64,000 bases of DNA from Duganella sp. Root1480D1 (GTDB lineage Bacteria > Pseudomonadota > Gammaproteobacteria > Burkholderiales > Burkholderiaceae_D). The stretch is from NCBI RefSeq assembly GCF_001427305.1, contig NZ_LMFZ01000034.1, positions 62,001 to 126,000 on the forward strand, read 5' to 3'. A program made the translations under genes and the position numbers. The notes beneath the pieces were generated by a model. That model worked only from the letters and a program-made list of their open reading frames with translations, searched no databases and was not told the DNA's origin. The stretch's first letter is position 1. The number at the start of each line of letters is the position of its first letter. Below, one piece after another: positions 8,790 through 16,430 of this stretch.

Positions 8790-9557
8790 ATGCAGCTCCA
8801 TGAGCACCATGCCGTCCCGATCCGCAAGGGACCACCGCGCCCGCAAGACGCATTAGCCCCCTTCGTGGCTTCCGCAAGCTCGTTTGACATGACGAGCGAA
8901 GACGAAATCGGCGATGCACTGACCCTCCTGGCCGCCAGCGGCGACGCCATCTCGATGTATGCGCCCGGCAGCCGCGAGGCTGTCCTCGGACGCATCTTGT
9001 CGGTCGATCCCGAGTTGCCGCATTTTGTGATGGAACTGAACGAAGGTTCAGTCCTGCAGCCGGGCAAAGTCACTTTCGTGAGCTGGCTGCGCACGGCGAA
9101 GCTTCAGTTTCGCCTGTCCAGCCCTGCATGGGGCTCCGTTCCCGGCAAGCCGCATCTGATCCCGATGACGTTCCCGGAAGCCTGCACGGTCCTTAACCGG
9201 CGTGCTTCGGAGCGGGTCGAGACGCCGCTGGGGGCCACCCTCATGGCCTCTTTCGAACTGATCAAGCATACCTATGAGCTGCCAATTTACGATCTTTCGC
9301 TGGGCGGCGTAGGTCTGCGCTGTTCGAAACTCCAGGCGAAAGGCTTGTTCAAAGGACGCAAAATTCCAGGCGTGATGCTGGAACTGGGACCGGAAATCGA
9401 GATCGCCACGGAGCTGGAGATCCGCTTCACCCGCAGCTTGCGCTCCTTCCTGCTCGGCGAACAGCTTCACCTTGGCTGCAAATTCCTCAATATGACGCCG
9501 GAGGCCGCCGCACAACTCGCCGAACAGATGGAGCTTATTTCAGGAAGCGGAAAGTAG
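8790..9557 (+). CDS. YcgR-like flagellar brake protein with PilZ domain
   Basis: A 255-residue c-di-GMP receptor. Residues about 35-135 form the YcgR N-terminal domain. The PilZ domain follows, with the c-di-GMP binding residues visible as RRASER and, about 35 residues on, YDLSLGGVGLR (the D/NxSxxG motif). When c-di-GMP is high, such proteins bind the flagellar motor and slow swimming. The ATG at 8790 follows a plausible promoter; a second in-frame start a few codons later is possible. Its last 23 bases overlap the end of the convergent gene on the minus strand. Confidence 0.85.
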   Translation: MQLHEHHAVPIRKGPPRPQDALAPFVASASSFDMTSEDEIGDALTLLAASGDAISMYAPGSREAVLGRILSVDPELPHFVMELNEGSVLQPGKVTFVSWLRTAKLQFRLSSPAWGSVPGKPHLIPMTFPEACTVLNRRASERVETPLGATLMASFELIKHTYELPIYDLSLGGVGLRCSKLQAKGLFKGRKIPGVMLELGPEIEIATELEIRFTRSLRSFLLGEQLHLGCKFLNMTPEAAAQLAEQMELISGSGK

Positions 9558-10203
9558 GCTCGATATTCTTCGAGTGAAGGAAGTTGACGATGTCTTCCAG
9601 CGTCGCATCCTTCAGCAAAAGGTCGTCCGCTGCGTCGCTGGCGGCAGTGCGGGTCGCAGGGACTCCGTGCGCAGGCGGGACGACGACTCCAGCGGACTGT
9701 CGCAGTTGATCCAGCGCTTGCGCAAACTGCGCAGGCGCAATGCTCTCCAGGCCCTCCAGCATCGCGACCTGCCCCGCTTCAGGCGGCTGTATGTCGAGCC
9801 CCTCATCGCCAGCAAAAGACACGCCCATGCCCGGGTGGATGAAGGCCGCCCACTTGCCGCTAGCCTGGTTCAGGAATGGCGGCAGCGAGCCAGGCACTAC
9901 GCCGGCTTCAGCCTCGGCGCACGCGTCGGCGCAAACCAGCCTCGCGAATTCCTGCGCTTGCGCCGCCGTCACCGGCTGCTCCAGCGACAGCCAAAGCCCG
10001 AATGCGCCTGCACCCGAAATGCTCACGGCAGGAGCCGGCAGCCCCAACTCCGCCTGCAAGGCATTCGCCACGGTGCACAGGCGCTCCCAGTGCCCAGCCT
10101 CGCCATCCCCCGCCAGCTTCCTGAAGGACAGGCAAATGCTACGGGTGCCGCCATCGGATGGCGCAAGATAAAGTCGGCTCAATTCTGCATTCAGCTTTTG
10201 CAT
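9535..10203 (-). CDS. Conserved-looking protein of unknown function
   Basis: A 222-residue soluble protein without signal peptide or membrane segment. I do not recognise the family. The N-terminal 100 residues look like a folded alpha/beta domain, with GGTRSICLSFRKL, then LPAPAVSISGAGAFGLWLSLEQPV. The latter loosely recalls the SG-G-hLW strand of archaeo-eukaryotic primase folds, but this is too weak for a call. A linker rich in Ala and Thr (about residues 170-195) precedes a C-terminal helix ending in FLHSKNIEPTFRFLK. The last 23 bases overlap the convergent PilZ gene. It is followed upstream by an Lrp regulator on the same strand. Confidence 0.7.
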   Translation of the reverse strand: MQKLNAELSRLYLAPSDGGTRSICLSFRKLAGDGEAGHWERLCTVANALQAELGLPAPAVSISGAGAFGLWLSLEQPVTAAQAQEFARLVCADACAEAEAGVVPGSLPPFLNQASGKWAAFIHPGMGVSFAGDEGLDIQPPEAGQVAMLEGLESIAPAQFAQALDQLRQSAGVVVPPAHGVPATRTAASDAADDLLLKDATLEDIVNFLHSKNIEPTFRFLK

Positions 10204-10233
10204 CAGAATTCCGCAATCAACACATAAGGGGCG

Positions 10234-10683
10234 TTATTCTGTCACAGACAGCGGCGCATGCACGGGAGTCTGATGCAGGATCACACGGCTGTAGGTATCC
10301 TGCACGCCCGCACGGTCGCGCAGGGTGTCGATCAGGCGCAGCAAATGGGCCTGGTCTTTACAGGCCACGCGCAGCAAGCCGTCATAATTCCCGGTCAGCA
10401 GCGCCACTTCCAGTACGCCCGGAATGGTCTTCACGATTTCCTCGAACTCGTGGGTATTGGTACCGGACTTCAGCTTGATGTCGATATAGGCTTGCAGGTG
10501 CAGGCCGAGGGCCGCGTGGTCAATGCGGGCCTCGAATCCTAGCACTGCGCCTTCGGCCACCAAACGCCGCACGCGATCCGCCACCGTATTCGCGCTGAGG
10601 CTTACGCGCTCACCCAGATCCTTAAAACTTATCCTCGCATCATCGCGCAAAAGCCCGATTATTTCTCGATCAATCTTATCCAT
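10234..10683 (-). CDS. Lrp/AsnC family transcriptional regulator
   Basis: A 149-residue regulator. The N-terminal winged helix reads MDKIDREIIGLLRDDARISFKDLGERVSLSANTV, the standard AsnC HTH, and residues about 65-145 form the RAM ligand-binding domain (YIDIKLKSGTNTHEFEEIVKTIPGVLEV). Such proteins sense amino acids and assemble into octamers. It is divergent from the leuA leader: 117 bp separate the two starts, or 279 bp to leuA itself. Control of leuA is plausible from position but not shown. Confidence 0.92.
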   Translation of the reverse strand: MDKIDREIIGLLRDDARISFKDLGERVSLSANTVADRVRRLVAEGAVLGFEARIDHAALGLHLQAYIDIKLKSGTNTHEFEEIVKTIPGVLEVALLTGNYDGLLRVACKDQAHLLRLIDTLRDRAGVQDTYSRVILHQTPVHAPLSVTE

Positions 10684-10763
10684 ATCCGATTTATCCTCAT
10701 CAATACAGTCATTTTATCAGCATAAAACGCGAAAACATCGTAAATCGCTGCCGAGATTTTTTC

Positions 10764-10793
10764 TTGACAAGCCCAATTCCGGTGCCTTACATT
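10764..10793 (+). promoter_or_regulatory. Promoter of the leu leader / leuA transcript
   Basis: Perfect -35 TTGACA (10764-10769), then TACATT (10788-10793, four of six bases of the -10 consensus) after 18 bases. The predicted start is at about 10800, almost on the ATG of the leader peptide, so the leader may be translated from a leaderless or nearly leaderless mRNA. Confidence 0.55.
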
Positions 10794-10800
10794 GGTCGAC

Positions 10801-10878
10801 ATGACCTCGCATCTGCACATTTCTGCCCACCTGCCAGGCGCCCTATCCCTAGGGGCGCTACTACTGGCACGCGCCTGA
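10801..10878 (+). CDS. leuL: Leucine-rich leader peptide of leuA
   Basis: A 25-codon ORF with seven leucines. Codons 15, 17, 20 and 21 are CTA, a rare Leu codon in this GC-rich DNA, and codon 22 is CTG, so three Leu codons stand in tandem near the end. This is the layout of the enteric leu leader peptide, which also uses tandem CUA. It ends 84 bases before leuA and starts at the predicted transcription start. No Shine-Dalgarno is possible if transcription begins at 10800. The role, sensing charged tRNA-Leu by ribosome stalling, is inferred. The name leuL is used by analogy, not homology. Confidence 0.65.
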   Translation: MTSHLHISAHLPGALSLGALLLARA

Positions 10879-10889
10879 TTTTCCCCTAG
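10838..10889 (+). promoter_or_regulatory. Mutually exclusive RNA hairpins in the leu leader (attenuator-like)
   Basis: Hairpin A (10838-10858) pairs GCGCCCTA with TAGGGGCGC (one bulged G, loop TCCC) and covers the CTA codons. The same CTAGGGG (10849-10855) can instead pair with CCCCTAG (10883-10889) after the leader stop, and GGCGC (10854-10858) with GCGCC (10871-10875), which is followed by TGATTTT. The two folds cannot coexist, as expected of an attenuator. Which fold stops transcription cannot be decided by eye. Confidence 0.5.
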
Positions 10890-10962
10890 CTGCACCGCAC
10901 GTCGGCCGCCACTCGCGCCACGTCCCGGTTTCCCAAAATTTGAAAAACACAGGAGTATCACC

Positions 10963-12660
10963 ATGATGTTGAAGAACCCTGCCGCCAAATATCGTCCATA
11001 CCCAACCGTCGGCTTGACCGATCGCACCTGGCCGAATGCCGTCATCTCGAAGCCGCCCATCTGGATGAGCACCGACCTGCGCGACGGCAACCAGGCGCTG
11101 ATCGAGCCGATGAGCGTGGAAAAGAAAATCAAGTTCTTCGAGCTGTTGATCAAGGTGGGCCTGAAGGAAATCGAAGTGGGCTTCCCTTCCGCCTCGCAAA
11201 CCGATTTCGATTTCGTGCGCAAGCTGATCGAAGAAAACCGCATTCCGGACGACGTCACCATCATCGTGCTGACCCAGGCGCGTGAAGAGCTGATCCGCCG
11301 CACCGTGGAATCCTGCATCGGTGCCAAGCGCGCCATCGTGCACATGTATAACTCCACCGCGCCGGTATTCCGCAAAGTGGTGTTCGGCGCGACCCGCGAA
11401 GAGATCACCGCCATCGCTACCAGCGGCACCAAGCTGGTGAAAGAACTGCTGGCCCAGCATCCGGAAACCGACTGGACCTACGAATACACGCCGGAGTCCT
11501 TCTCCACCACCGAACTGGATTTCGCCAAGCACATCGTGGACGCGGTCTCCGCCATCTGGCAGCCGACTCCGGACAAGAAGATGATCGTCAACCTGCCGGC
11601 CACCGTCGAATGCTCGACGCCGAACGTGTACGCCGACCAGATCGAATGGATGTCGCGCAAGCTGGAGCGCCGCGATTCCATCATCATCTCGGTGCACCCG
11701 CATAACGACCGCGGCACCGGCATCGCGGCCGCCGAATTTGCCGTCATGGCCGGCGCCGAACGCGTCGAAGGCTGCCTGTTCGGCAACGGCGAGCGCACCG
11801 GCAACGTCGACCTGGTGACGCTGGCCTTGAACCTGTACACGCAAGGCGTGCACCCGGGTCTGGACTTCTCCGACATCGACTCCGTGCGCAAGGTGGTCGA
11901 GGAATGCAACCAGTTGCCGGTGCATCCGCGCCATCCATACGTGGGCGACCTGGTGTTCACCGCCTTCTCCGGCTCGCACCAGGACGCGATCAAGAAAGGC
12001 TTCGCCAAGCAGCAGGAAGGCGCGCCATGGGAGATTCCATACCTGCCGATCGACCCGCAGGACCTGGGCCGCAGCTACGACGCCGTCATCCGCGTCAACA
12101 GCCAGTCCGGCAAAGGCGGCATGGCCTACCTGCTGGAACAGGACTACGGTCTCGAGTTGCCGCGCCGCCTGCAGATTGAATTCAGCCGCGCCGTGCAGAA
12201 AGTGGCCGACCAGACCGGCCTTGAAATCACCTCCGAAGGTATCCACCGGATCTTCGAACAAGAGTACCTCGCGCAGAATACGCCTTACGCCTACGTCTCG
12301 CACAAGATGGTGGAAGACAGTTCCAGCGACGAGCCGGTACAGATCGACATCGGCCTGCTGCACAACAAGGCGTCGATGTCGCTGCAAGGCGGCGGCAATG
12401 GCCCGATCGATGCCTTCGTCGACGCGCTCGGCCTGGACGTCACGCTGATGGACTACCACGAGCATGCCATCGGCCACGGCGCCAACGCCAAGGCGGCCTG
12501 CTACGTCGAACTGCGCCTGGACGGCGGTCCTACCCTGTTCGGCGCGGGCATCGACAGCAATATCGTCACCGCCTCGTTCAAGGCCGTACTGAGCGCCATC
12601 AACCGCCAGATCGCAATGAAGGCGGAAGCATCGGCTAGCATCGCACAAGCCGAAGCCTGA
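10963..12660 (+). CDS. leuA: 2-isopropylmalate synthase
   Basis: A 565-residue enzyme of the long LeuA type. It condenses acetyl-CoA with 2-oxoisovalerate, the first committed step of leucine synthesis. Visible are the catalytic STDLRDGNQAL near residue 43, the metal-binding HPHNDRGTG around residue 245, and the C-terminal leucine-sensing domain (about residues 430-565, with MDYHEHAIGHGANAKAACYVEL). The ATG at 10963 has AGGAG 7 bases upstream. The upstream leader peptide suggests control by leucine supply in addition to feedback. A hairpin terminator follows 13 bases after the stop. Confidence 0.95.
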   Translation: MMLKNPAAKYRPYPTVGLTDRTWPNAVISKPPIWMSTDLRDGNQALIEPMSVEKKIKFFELLIKVGLKEIEVGFPSASQTDFDFVRKLIEENRIPDDVTIIVLTQAREELIRRTVESCIGAKRAIVHMYNSTAPVFRKVVFGATREEITAIATSGTKLVKELLAQHPETDWTYEYTPESFSTTELDFAKHIVDAVSAIWQPTPDKKMIVNLPATVECSTPNVYADQIEWMSRKLERRDSIIISVHPHNDRGTGIAAAEFAVMAGAERVEGCLFGNGERTGNVDLVTLALNLYTQGVHPGLDFSDIDSVRKVVEECNQLPVHPRHPYVGDLVFTAFSGSHQDAIKKGFAKQQEGAPWEIPYLPIDPQDLGRSYDAVIRVNSQSGKGGMAYLLEQDYGLELPRRLQIEFSRAVQKVADQTGLEITSEGIHRIFEQEYLAQNTPYAYVSHKMVEDSSSDEPVQIDIGLLHNKASMSLQGGGNGPIDAFVDALGLDVTLMDYHEHAIGHGANAKAACYVELRLDGGPTLFGAGIDSNIVTASFKAVLSAINRQIAMKAEASASIAQAEA

Positions 12661-12673
12661 GCGTCTTTTCATT

Positions 12674-12704
12674 CGGGGCGGCAACCTGCGCCGCCCCGGA
12701 TTTT
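12674..12704 (+). terminator. Rho-independent terminator of leuA
   Basis: A 9-bp stem CGGGGCGGC/GCCGCCCCG with a 7-base loop, followed by GATTTT. It lies just after the leuA stop and before the MCP gene on the same strand. Confidence 0.8.
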
Positions 12705-12766
12705 GTCTCCTTGCGGCCGTTACCTATACTGGTAAATCGTTTTCCATGCCGCCGGAAGGAGCAGTC

Positions 12767-14392
12767 ATGCGCATTGCCAACCTGAAGATCGGGACCCGCC
12801 TGGGCTTGTGTTTCGCGATTGTCTTCGCCTTGATGGCATTGCTGATCGCCGTGGGCAGCCAGCGCCTGTCCGACATCGGCGAGCTGAGTTCCACCATCAT
12901 CGACAAGGACTGGGTCAAGGCAGACGCAGCGGCCACGATTTCCGCCACCACGCGCGCCAACGCCGCCCTGGTGCTGCAACTGCTGCTGGTCACCGATGCC
13001 GCGCAAGCGGCGGAACTGCGCAAGCAGGTCGAAAAGAATAAAGCCATCATCACCGACGCCCTGTCCACGCTCGACAAGCTGGTCTACCGCCCTGCCGGAC
13101 GCGAATTGCTGGCGCAAGTCGGCAACGACCGCCGCGCCTACGTGCAATCGTTTACCGGCGTGCTCAAACTGCTCGAAGCAGGCCAGCGCGAACAGGCTAC
13201 GCAACGCGCCTTGTCGGAAACCATGCCGCGCCTGGCCAGGCTGCAGGCAACCGTGGAAAAACTCGCCGACCTGCAGGACAGCATCGTCGCCGCCAATGGC
13301 GCCGGGATCAAGCAGCACATCGGCTCCGCCCACGCCATGATGATCGCCCTTGGCGTCGCGGCGATGGTGCTGGGCGTGGCCTGCGCGGTGTGGGTAACGC
13401 GTTCGATTACGCGTCCGATCAATTATGCGCTGCAGGTGGCACGCACCGTGGCAGCGGGCGACTTAAGCAGCCAGATCAGGGCTCACTCACAAGATGAAGC
13501 CGGCCAGTTGCTGCATGCGCTACGCGAGATGAACGACGCGCTGTCGCAGATCGTCGGCCAGGTGCGCAATGGCACGGTTGCCATTGCATCGGCTTCCGGC
13601 CAGATCGCCACCGGCAATATGGATCTGTCGGCGCGCACCGAAAGCCAGGCATCCGCGCTGGAAGAAACCGCATCGTCGATGGAAGAACTGACTTCGACCG
13701 TGAAGGCCAATGCCGACAATGCGCGCGAGGCGGACAAGCTGGCCACTTCGGCCTCCTCCATTGCCCAGCGTGGCGGCGAAGTGGTGTCGCAAGTGGTAAC
13801 GACCATGGGCTCGATCAACGATTCCTCGCGCAAGGTGGTGGACATCATCGCGGTGATCGACGGCATTGCGTTCCAGACCAATATCCTGGCCCTGAATGCG
13901 GCGGTGGAAGCGGCGCGCGCCGGTGAACAAGGCCGCGGCTTTGCCGTAGTGGCCAGCGAAGTGCGCAACCTGGCTGCGCGCTCGGCCAGCGCTGCCAAGG
14001 AAATCAAGGAACTGATTTCCAGCTCGGTGGAACAGGTCGACGCTGGCGCCAGGCTGGTCGCGCAGGCCGGCGCCACCATGGAGGAAGTGGTGTCGGCGGT
14101 ACAGCGCGTGACCGGCATCGTCGCCGAAATTTCGCTCGCCACGCGCGAGCAAACCGACGGTATCGAGCAGATGAACACGGCCATCATGCAAATGGACCAG
14201 ACCACGCAGCAAAATGCCGCCCTGGTGGAGCAGGCTGCCGCGGCCGCGGCGGCGATGAGCGACCAGGCCGCCGGACTGGAAACCCTGGTCAGCCAGTTCC
14301 GCCTGTCCGGCGAAGCGGCTGGGCAGCAGCAACCGGCCCTGCCTGTACAGCGACGCAACGTGCGGCGTCTGGCCAACGCGCGCGACGCATAA
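12767..14392 (+). CDS. Methyl-accepting chemotaxis protein
   Basis: A 541-residue chemoreceptor in the inner membrane. The ATG at 12767 was chosen over one 21 bases upstream because GGAAGGAG sits 5 bases before it. Domains in order: membrane helix (about residues 7-27), a four-helix-bundle periplasmic sensor, a second membrane helix (about 190-210), HAMP, then the long coiled-coil signalling domain. The hairpin tip is visible as IDGIAFQTNILALNAAVEAA, with methylation helices on both sides. The C-terminus lacks the NWETF-type pentapeptide that tethers CheR and CheB. The ligand cannot be told. The gene stands alone after the leuA terminator. Confidence 0.93.
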   Translation: MRIANLKIGTRLGLCFAIVFALMALLIAVGSQRLSDIGELSSTIIDKDWVKADAAATISATTRANAALVLQLLLVTDAAQAAELRKQVEKNKAIITDALSTLDKLVYRPAGRELLAQVGNDRRAYVQSFTGVLKLLEAGQREQATQRALSETMPRLARLQATVEKLADLQDSIVAANGAGIKQHIGSAHAMMIALGVAAMVLGVACAVWVTRSITRPINYALQVARTVAAGDLSSQIRAHSQDEAGQLLHALREMNDALSQIVGQVRNGTVAIASASGQIATGNMDLSARTESQASALEETASSMEELTSTVKANADNAREADKLATSASSIAQRGGEVVSQVVTTMGSINDSSRKVVDIIAVIDGIAFQTNILALNAAVEAARAGEQGRGFAVVASEVRNLAARSASAAKEIKELISSSVEQVDAGARLVAQAGATMEEVVSAVQRVTGIVAEISLATREQTDGIEQMNTAIMQMDQTTQQNAALVEQAAAAAAAMSDQAAGLETLVSQFRLSGEAAGQQQPALPVQRRNVRRLANARDA

Positions 14393-14418
14393 ATCATTTC
14401 CGCCCGGAAACCGACTGA

Positions 14419-14426
14419 TGTATAAT
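14419..14426 (+). promoter_or_regulatory. Perfect -10 box before the Cache-HAMP gene leader
   Basis: TATAAT at 14421-14426, directly preceded by TG. The -35 region (near 14398) is poor. A transcript starting near 14433 would have a leader of about 220 bases before the ATG at 14654. Confidence 0.45.
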
Positions 14427-14442
14427 CGTGAACTTATAAACT

Positions 14443-14556
14443 GAGCAACAGGAAAGTCACGCTAGATAAGGGTCCAGCAGCGGCCTGTGACTTCGCAAAT
14501 TGTTGCTCGGGCAATGCCCGAAGTAGCGTGCTTGGCGCTGCAAACAACCTCGGGCA
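14443..14556 (+). other. Structured 5' leader RNA candidate
   Basis: This gene-free stretch lies in a 261-base gap. GAGCAACA (14443-14450) pairs with TGTTGCTC (14501-14508), and inside it AAGTCAC (14454-14460) pairs with GTGACTT (14487-14493), giving one long two-part stem. Next, CGGGCA (14508-14513) can pair with TGCCCG (14515-14520), but the same TGCCCG can pair with a second CGGGCA at 14551-14556. AGCG/CGCT (14525-14539) forms a small hairpin. This could be a riboswitch, a protein-binding leader or an sRNA. I do not recognise a known class; it does not match the GEMM c-di-GMP consensus as I know it. Confidence 0.4.
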
Positions 14557-14653
14557 GCAATCAAGCTTTGCTTCGAAATCAGCCTTAATGCCGACGTTGT
14601 CCGTGTTTTGAATGCGGTGGTGTCAGCTCGATTATTACGAATGATTTATAAAA

Positions 14654-15721
14654 ATGAAACTGTCACTTAATATCTTTCAAAAAGTCCTGATCACTCTGCT
14701 CGTGGTGACCCTCGTGCCGCTGCTTGCCCTCTGGTACCTGGGCAACTCTTCTGCCGAAAAAGAACTGACCACGAAGATCTCGGAAAACCTGGTCGCGACC
14801 ACCGATACCGTGGCGACCGGCGTGAACGGCTGGGACGAAACCAATATGCGCGCCATGCGCCAGGCTGCCCGCCTGGACGACATCATTTCGATGAACGGCG
14901 CCCGCCAGACGCCGATCCTGGCCGCCACGATCGCGTCTTACGAATGGGTCTACCTGATCCATACGATGGGTACCGACGGCAAGGACGTGGGGCGTAGCGA
15001 TGGCAATCCTTTGCTCGACTACGGCGACCGTTCCTACTTCAAGGCCATCATGTCCGGCAAGGAAGAAGGCCGCCTGGTAGCAATCGGCAAGACCAGCGGC
15101 AAGCCATCGCTGAACATCGGCGTACCCATCCGCAATGAGAACCGCACCATCGTCGGCGTGTTCGCCATGGCGATGGACCTGGGCGTGGTGTCCCGCACCG
15201 TGACCGACATCCGCATCGGCGAAACCGGCCACGCCATCCTGCTGGACGGCGACAAGAAAGTCATCGCCCACGGCGACGCGAGCAAGATCAAGAGCGCACT
15301 GCAAGACTTCAGCAAGCACCCTGCCCTGCAAGTGCAAGGCATCACCGACGAACCAAAAGTCTATATGGACGGCGACGTGAAGATGGTTGGCTTCGTGCGT
15401 ACCCTGCCACAAGGCTGGACCGTGCTGGTTGAGCAGCAATACGACGAAGCATTTGCCGCCATGTCGAAAATGCGCAGCGAAGCACGCCTGCTGATCCTGA
15501 TCGTTATCGCGCTGGTTGCCGGCCTGGCATTCGTACTGGGCAAACAACTGACCCGTCCAATCAACCACCTGACCGCCATCGCCGAAAAGCTGAGCAAAGG
15601 CCAGCTGGACGTGACCATTCCACAGACCAGCCGCGGCGACGAAATCGGCTCGCTGGCCCGTGCGGTGGAACGCCTGGGCGTGAGTATCCAGATGGCGATG
15701 GATCGCCTGCGTAAGAAATAA
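14654..15721 (+). CDS. Cache-HAMP membrane sensor protein without output domain
   Basis: A 355-residue inner-membrane protein. Order: membrane helix (about 9-29), periplasmic double-Cache sensor (about 35-270, with DYGDRSYFKAIMSGKEEGRLV and the distal IGETGHAILLDGDKKVIAHG), second membrane helix (about 278-298), HAMP (about 299-350), then the stop. There is no kinase, GGDEF or methyl-accepting domain, so it must signal by contacting another protein. The next gene starts 19 bp later and is a likely partner. The start codon lacks a good Shine-Dalgarno and follows a long structured leader, so translation may be controlled. Confidence 0.85.
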   Translation: MKLSLNIFQKVLITLLVVTLVPLLALWYLGNSSAEKELTTKISENLVATTDTVATGVNGWDETNMRAMRQAARLDDIISMNGARQTPILAATIASYEWVYLIHTMGTDGKDVGRSDGNPLLDYGDRSYFKAIMSGKEEGRLVAIGKTSGKPSLNIGVPIRNENRTIVGVFAMAMDLGVVSRTVTDIRIGETGHAILLDGDKKVIAHGDASKIKSALQDFSKHPALQVQGITDEPKVYMDGDVKMVGFVRTLPQGWTVLVEQQYDEAFAAMSKMRSEARLLILIVIALVAGLAFVLGKQLTRPINHLTAIAEKLSKGQLDVTIPQTSRGDEIGSLARAVERLGVSIQMAMDRLRKK

Positions 15722-15740
15722 TCGGTAAAGGCGAACTGAT

Positions 15741-16355
15741 ATGGCACAGCCAGAGTTCACTCCCTTCGTAGAGCTGCTCGACAAGATCGCGGGCTTCTGC
15801 GCCCAGGGCGACACCGCGACCATCATGCTGGTCAGCGATGACAACCGCATGGCCCAGATCCACCTCGATAACGGGCGCATCGTGTTCGTCCTGTGCCGCG
15901 GCCGCCGCGGCCGCGACGGCCTGGACATCCTGCGCACGATTCAACGTGCACGCATGAGCCTGGACCGTCCAAGCGTGGGCAATAACGAACCGCTGCAGTG
16001 GTCGACCGAAGCGATTCTCGATTACCTGTACGGCAGCATCACGGAACTGCCGGAAGGCAGTTCGCCTGCGTCCACGCTGCTGGCCGGCGTAGCCCGCCGC
16101 CCGGCGGCAGCGCCGGAAGCCGCCAGCAAGCCTGCCGCAGGCAAGCCGGCACTGACCGACGAGCAGCGCAGCATCTTCGAAAACACGCTGGCCACCTACA
16201 TTGGCCCGATGGCAGCGATCGTCTGCGGCGACTATTTCGACACGATCACCGATGTGCGCCAGCTGGCATTGAAACTGGCCGGCGAAATCCCTAACGCCGA
16301 CCAGGCAGCCAAGTTCAAGGCAGAGATCGTACAGGCCCTCGGCATCCGCCTGTAA
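15741..16355 (+). CDS. DUF4388-like protein, likely partner of the Cache-HAMP sensor
   Basis: A 204-residue soluble protein. Residues about 6-75 resemble the DUF4388/PatA-type fold (a strand-rich stretch with QIHLDNGRIVFVLCRGRRGRDGLDIL). After an Ala/Pro linker (about 105-135), residues about 138-204 form a second small helical domain starting LTDEQRSIFENTLATYIGPMAAIV, a type seen next to signalling proteins. No catalytic motif is visible. It begins 19 bp after the Cache-HAMP gene with AAAGG upstream of the ATG, so the two probably form a two-gene operon. It ends 10 bases before palindrome copy 3. The function is unknown. Confidence 0.75.
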   Translation: MAQPEFTPFVELLDKIAGFCAQGDTATIMLVSDDNRMAQIHLDNGRIVFVLCRGRRGRDGLDILRTIQRARMSLDRPSVGNNEPLQWSTEAILDYLYGSITELPEGSSPASTLLAGVARRPAAAPEAASKPAAGKPALTDEQRSIFENTLATYIGPMAAIVCGDYFDTITDVRQLALKLAGEIPNADQAAKFKAEIVQALGIRL

Positions 16356-16365
16356 CTCGCACCTA

Positions 16366-16430
16366 AAAAGTCGGGGTCAGCTCCGGCAATCCGCCAAAAT
16401 GGCGGATTGCCGGAGCTGACCCCGACTTTT
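16366..16430. repeat. Palindromic element, copy 3
   Basis: Perfect inverted repeat with 31-base arms and a 3-base loop. It has the same outer arm as copies 1, 2 and 4, but the inner arm is CCGCCA/TGGCGG. It starts 10 bases after a plus-strand stop and overlaps the egtB stop codon (16429-16431). Confidence 0.85.

Noticed and set aside
9535..10203. Unknown protein considered as a primase-like protein
   Set aside because: Only a short SGAGAFGLWL stretch resembles the primase strand; the catalytic acids of that fold are not recognisable.
10861..12684. Open frame of 607 codons opposite leuA
   Set aside because: Shadow of the LeuA coding strand; the plus strand has all LeuA motifs.
14443..14556. 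Structured leader considered as a c-di-GMP (GEMM) riboswitch or RNase P RNA
   Set aside because: The conserved loop bases of either class as I know them are missing; the resemblance is limited to a short GGAAAGTC stretch.
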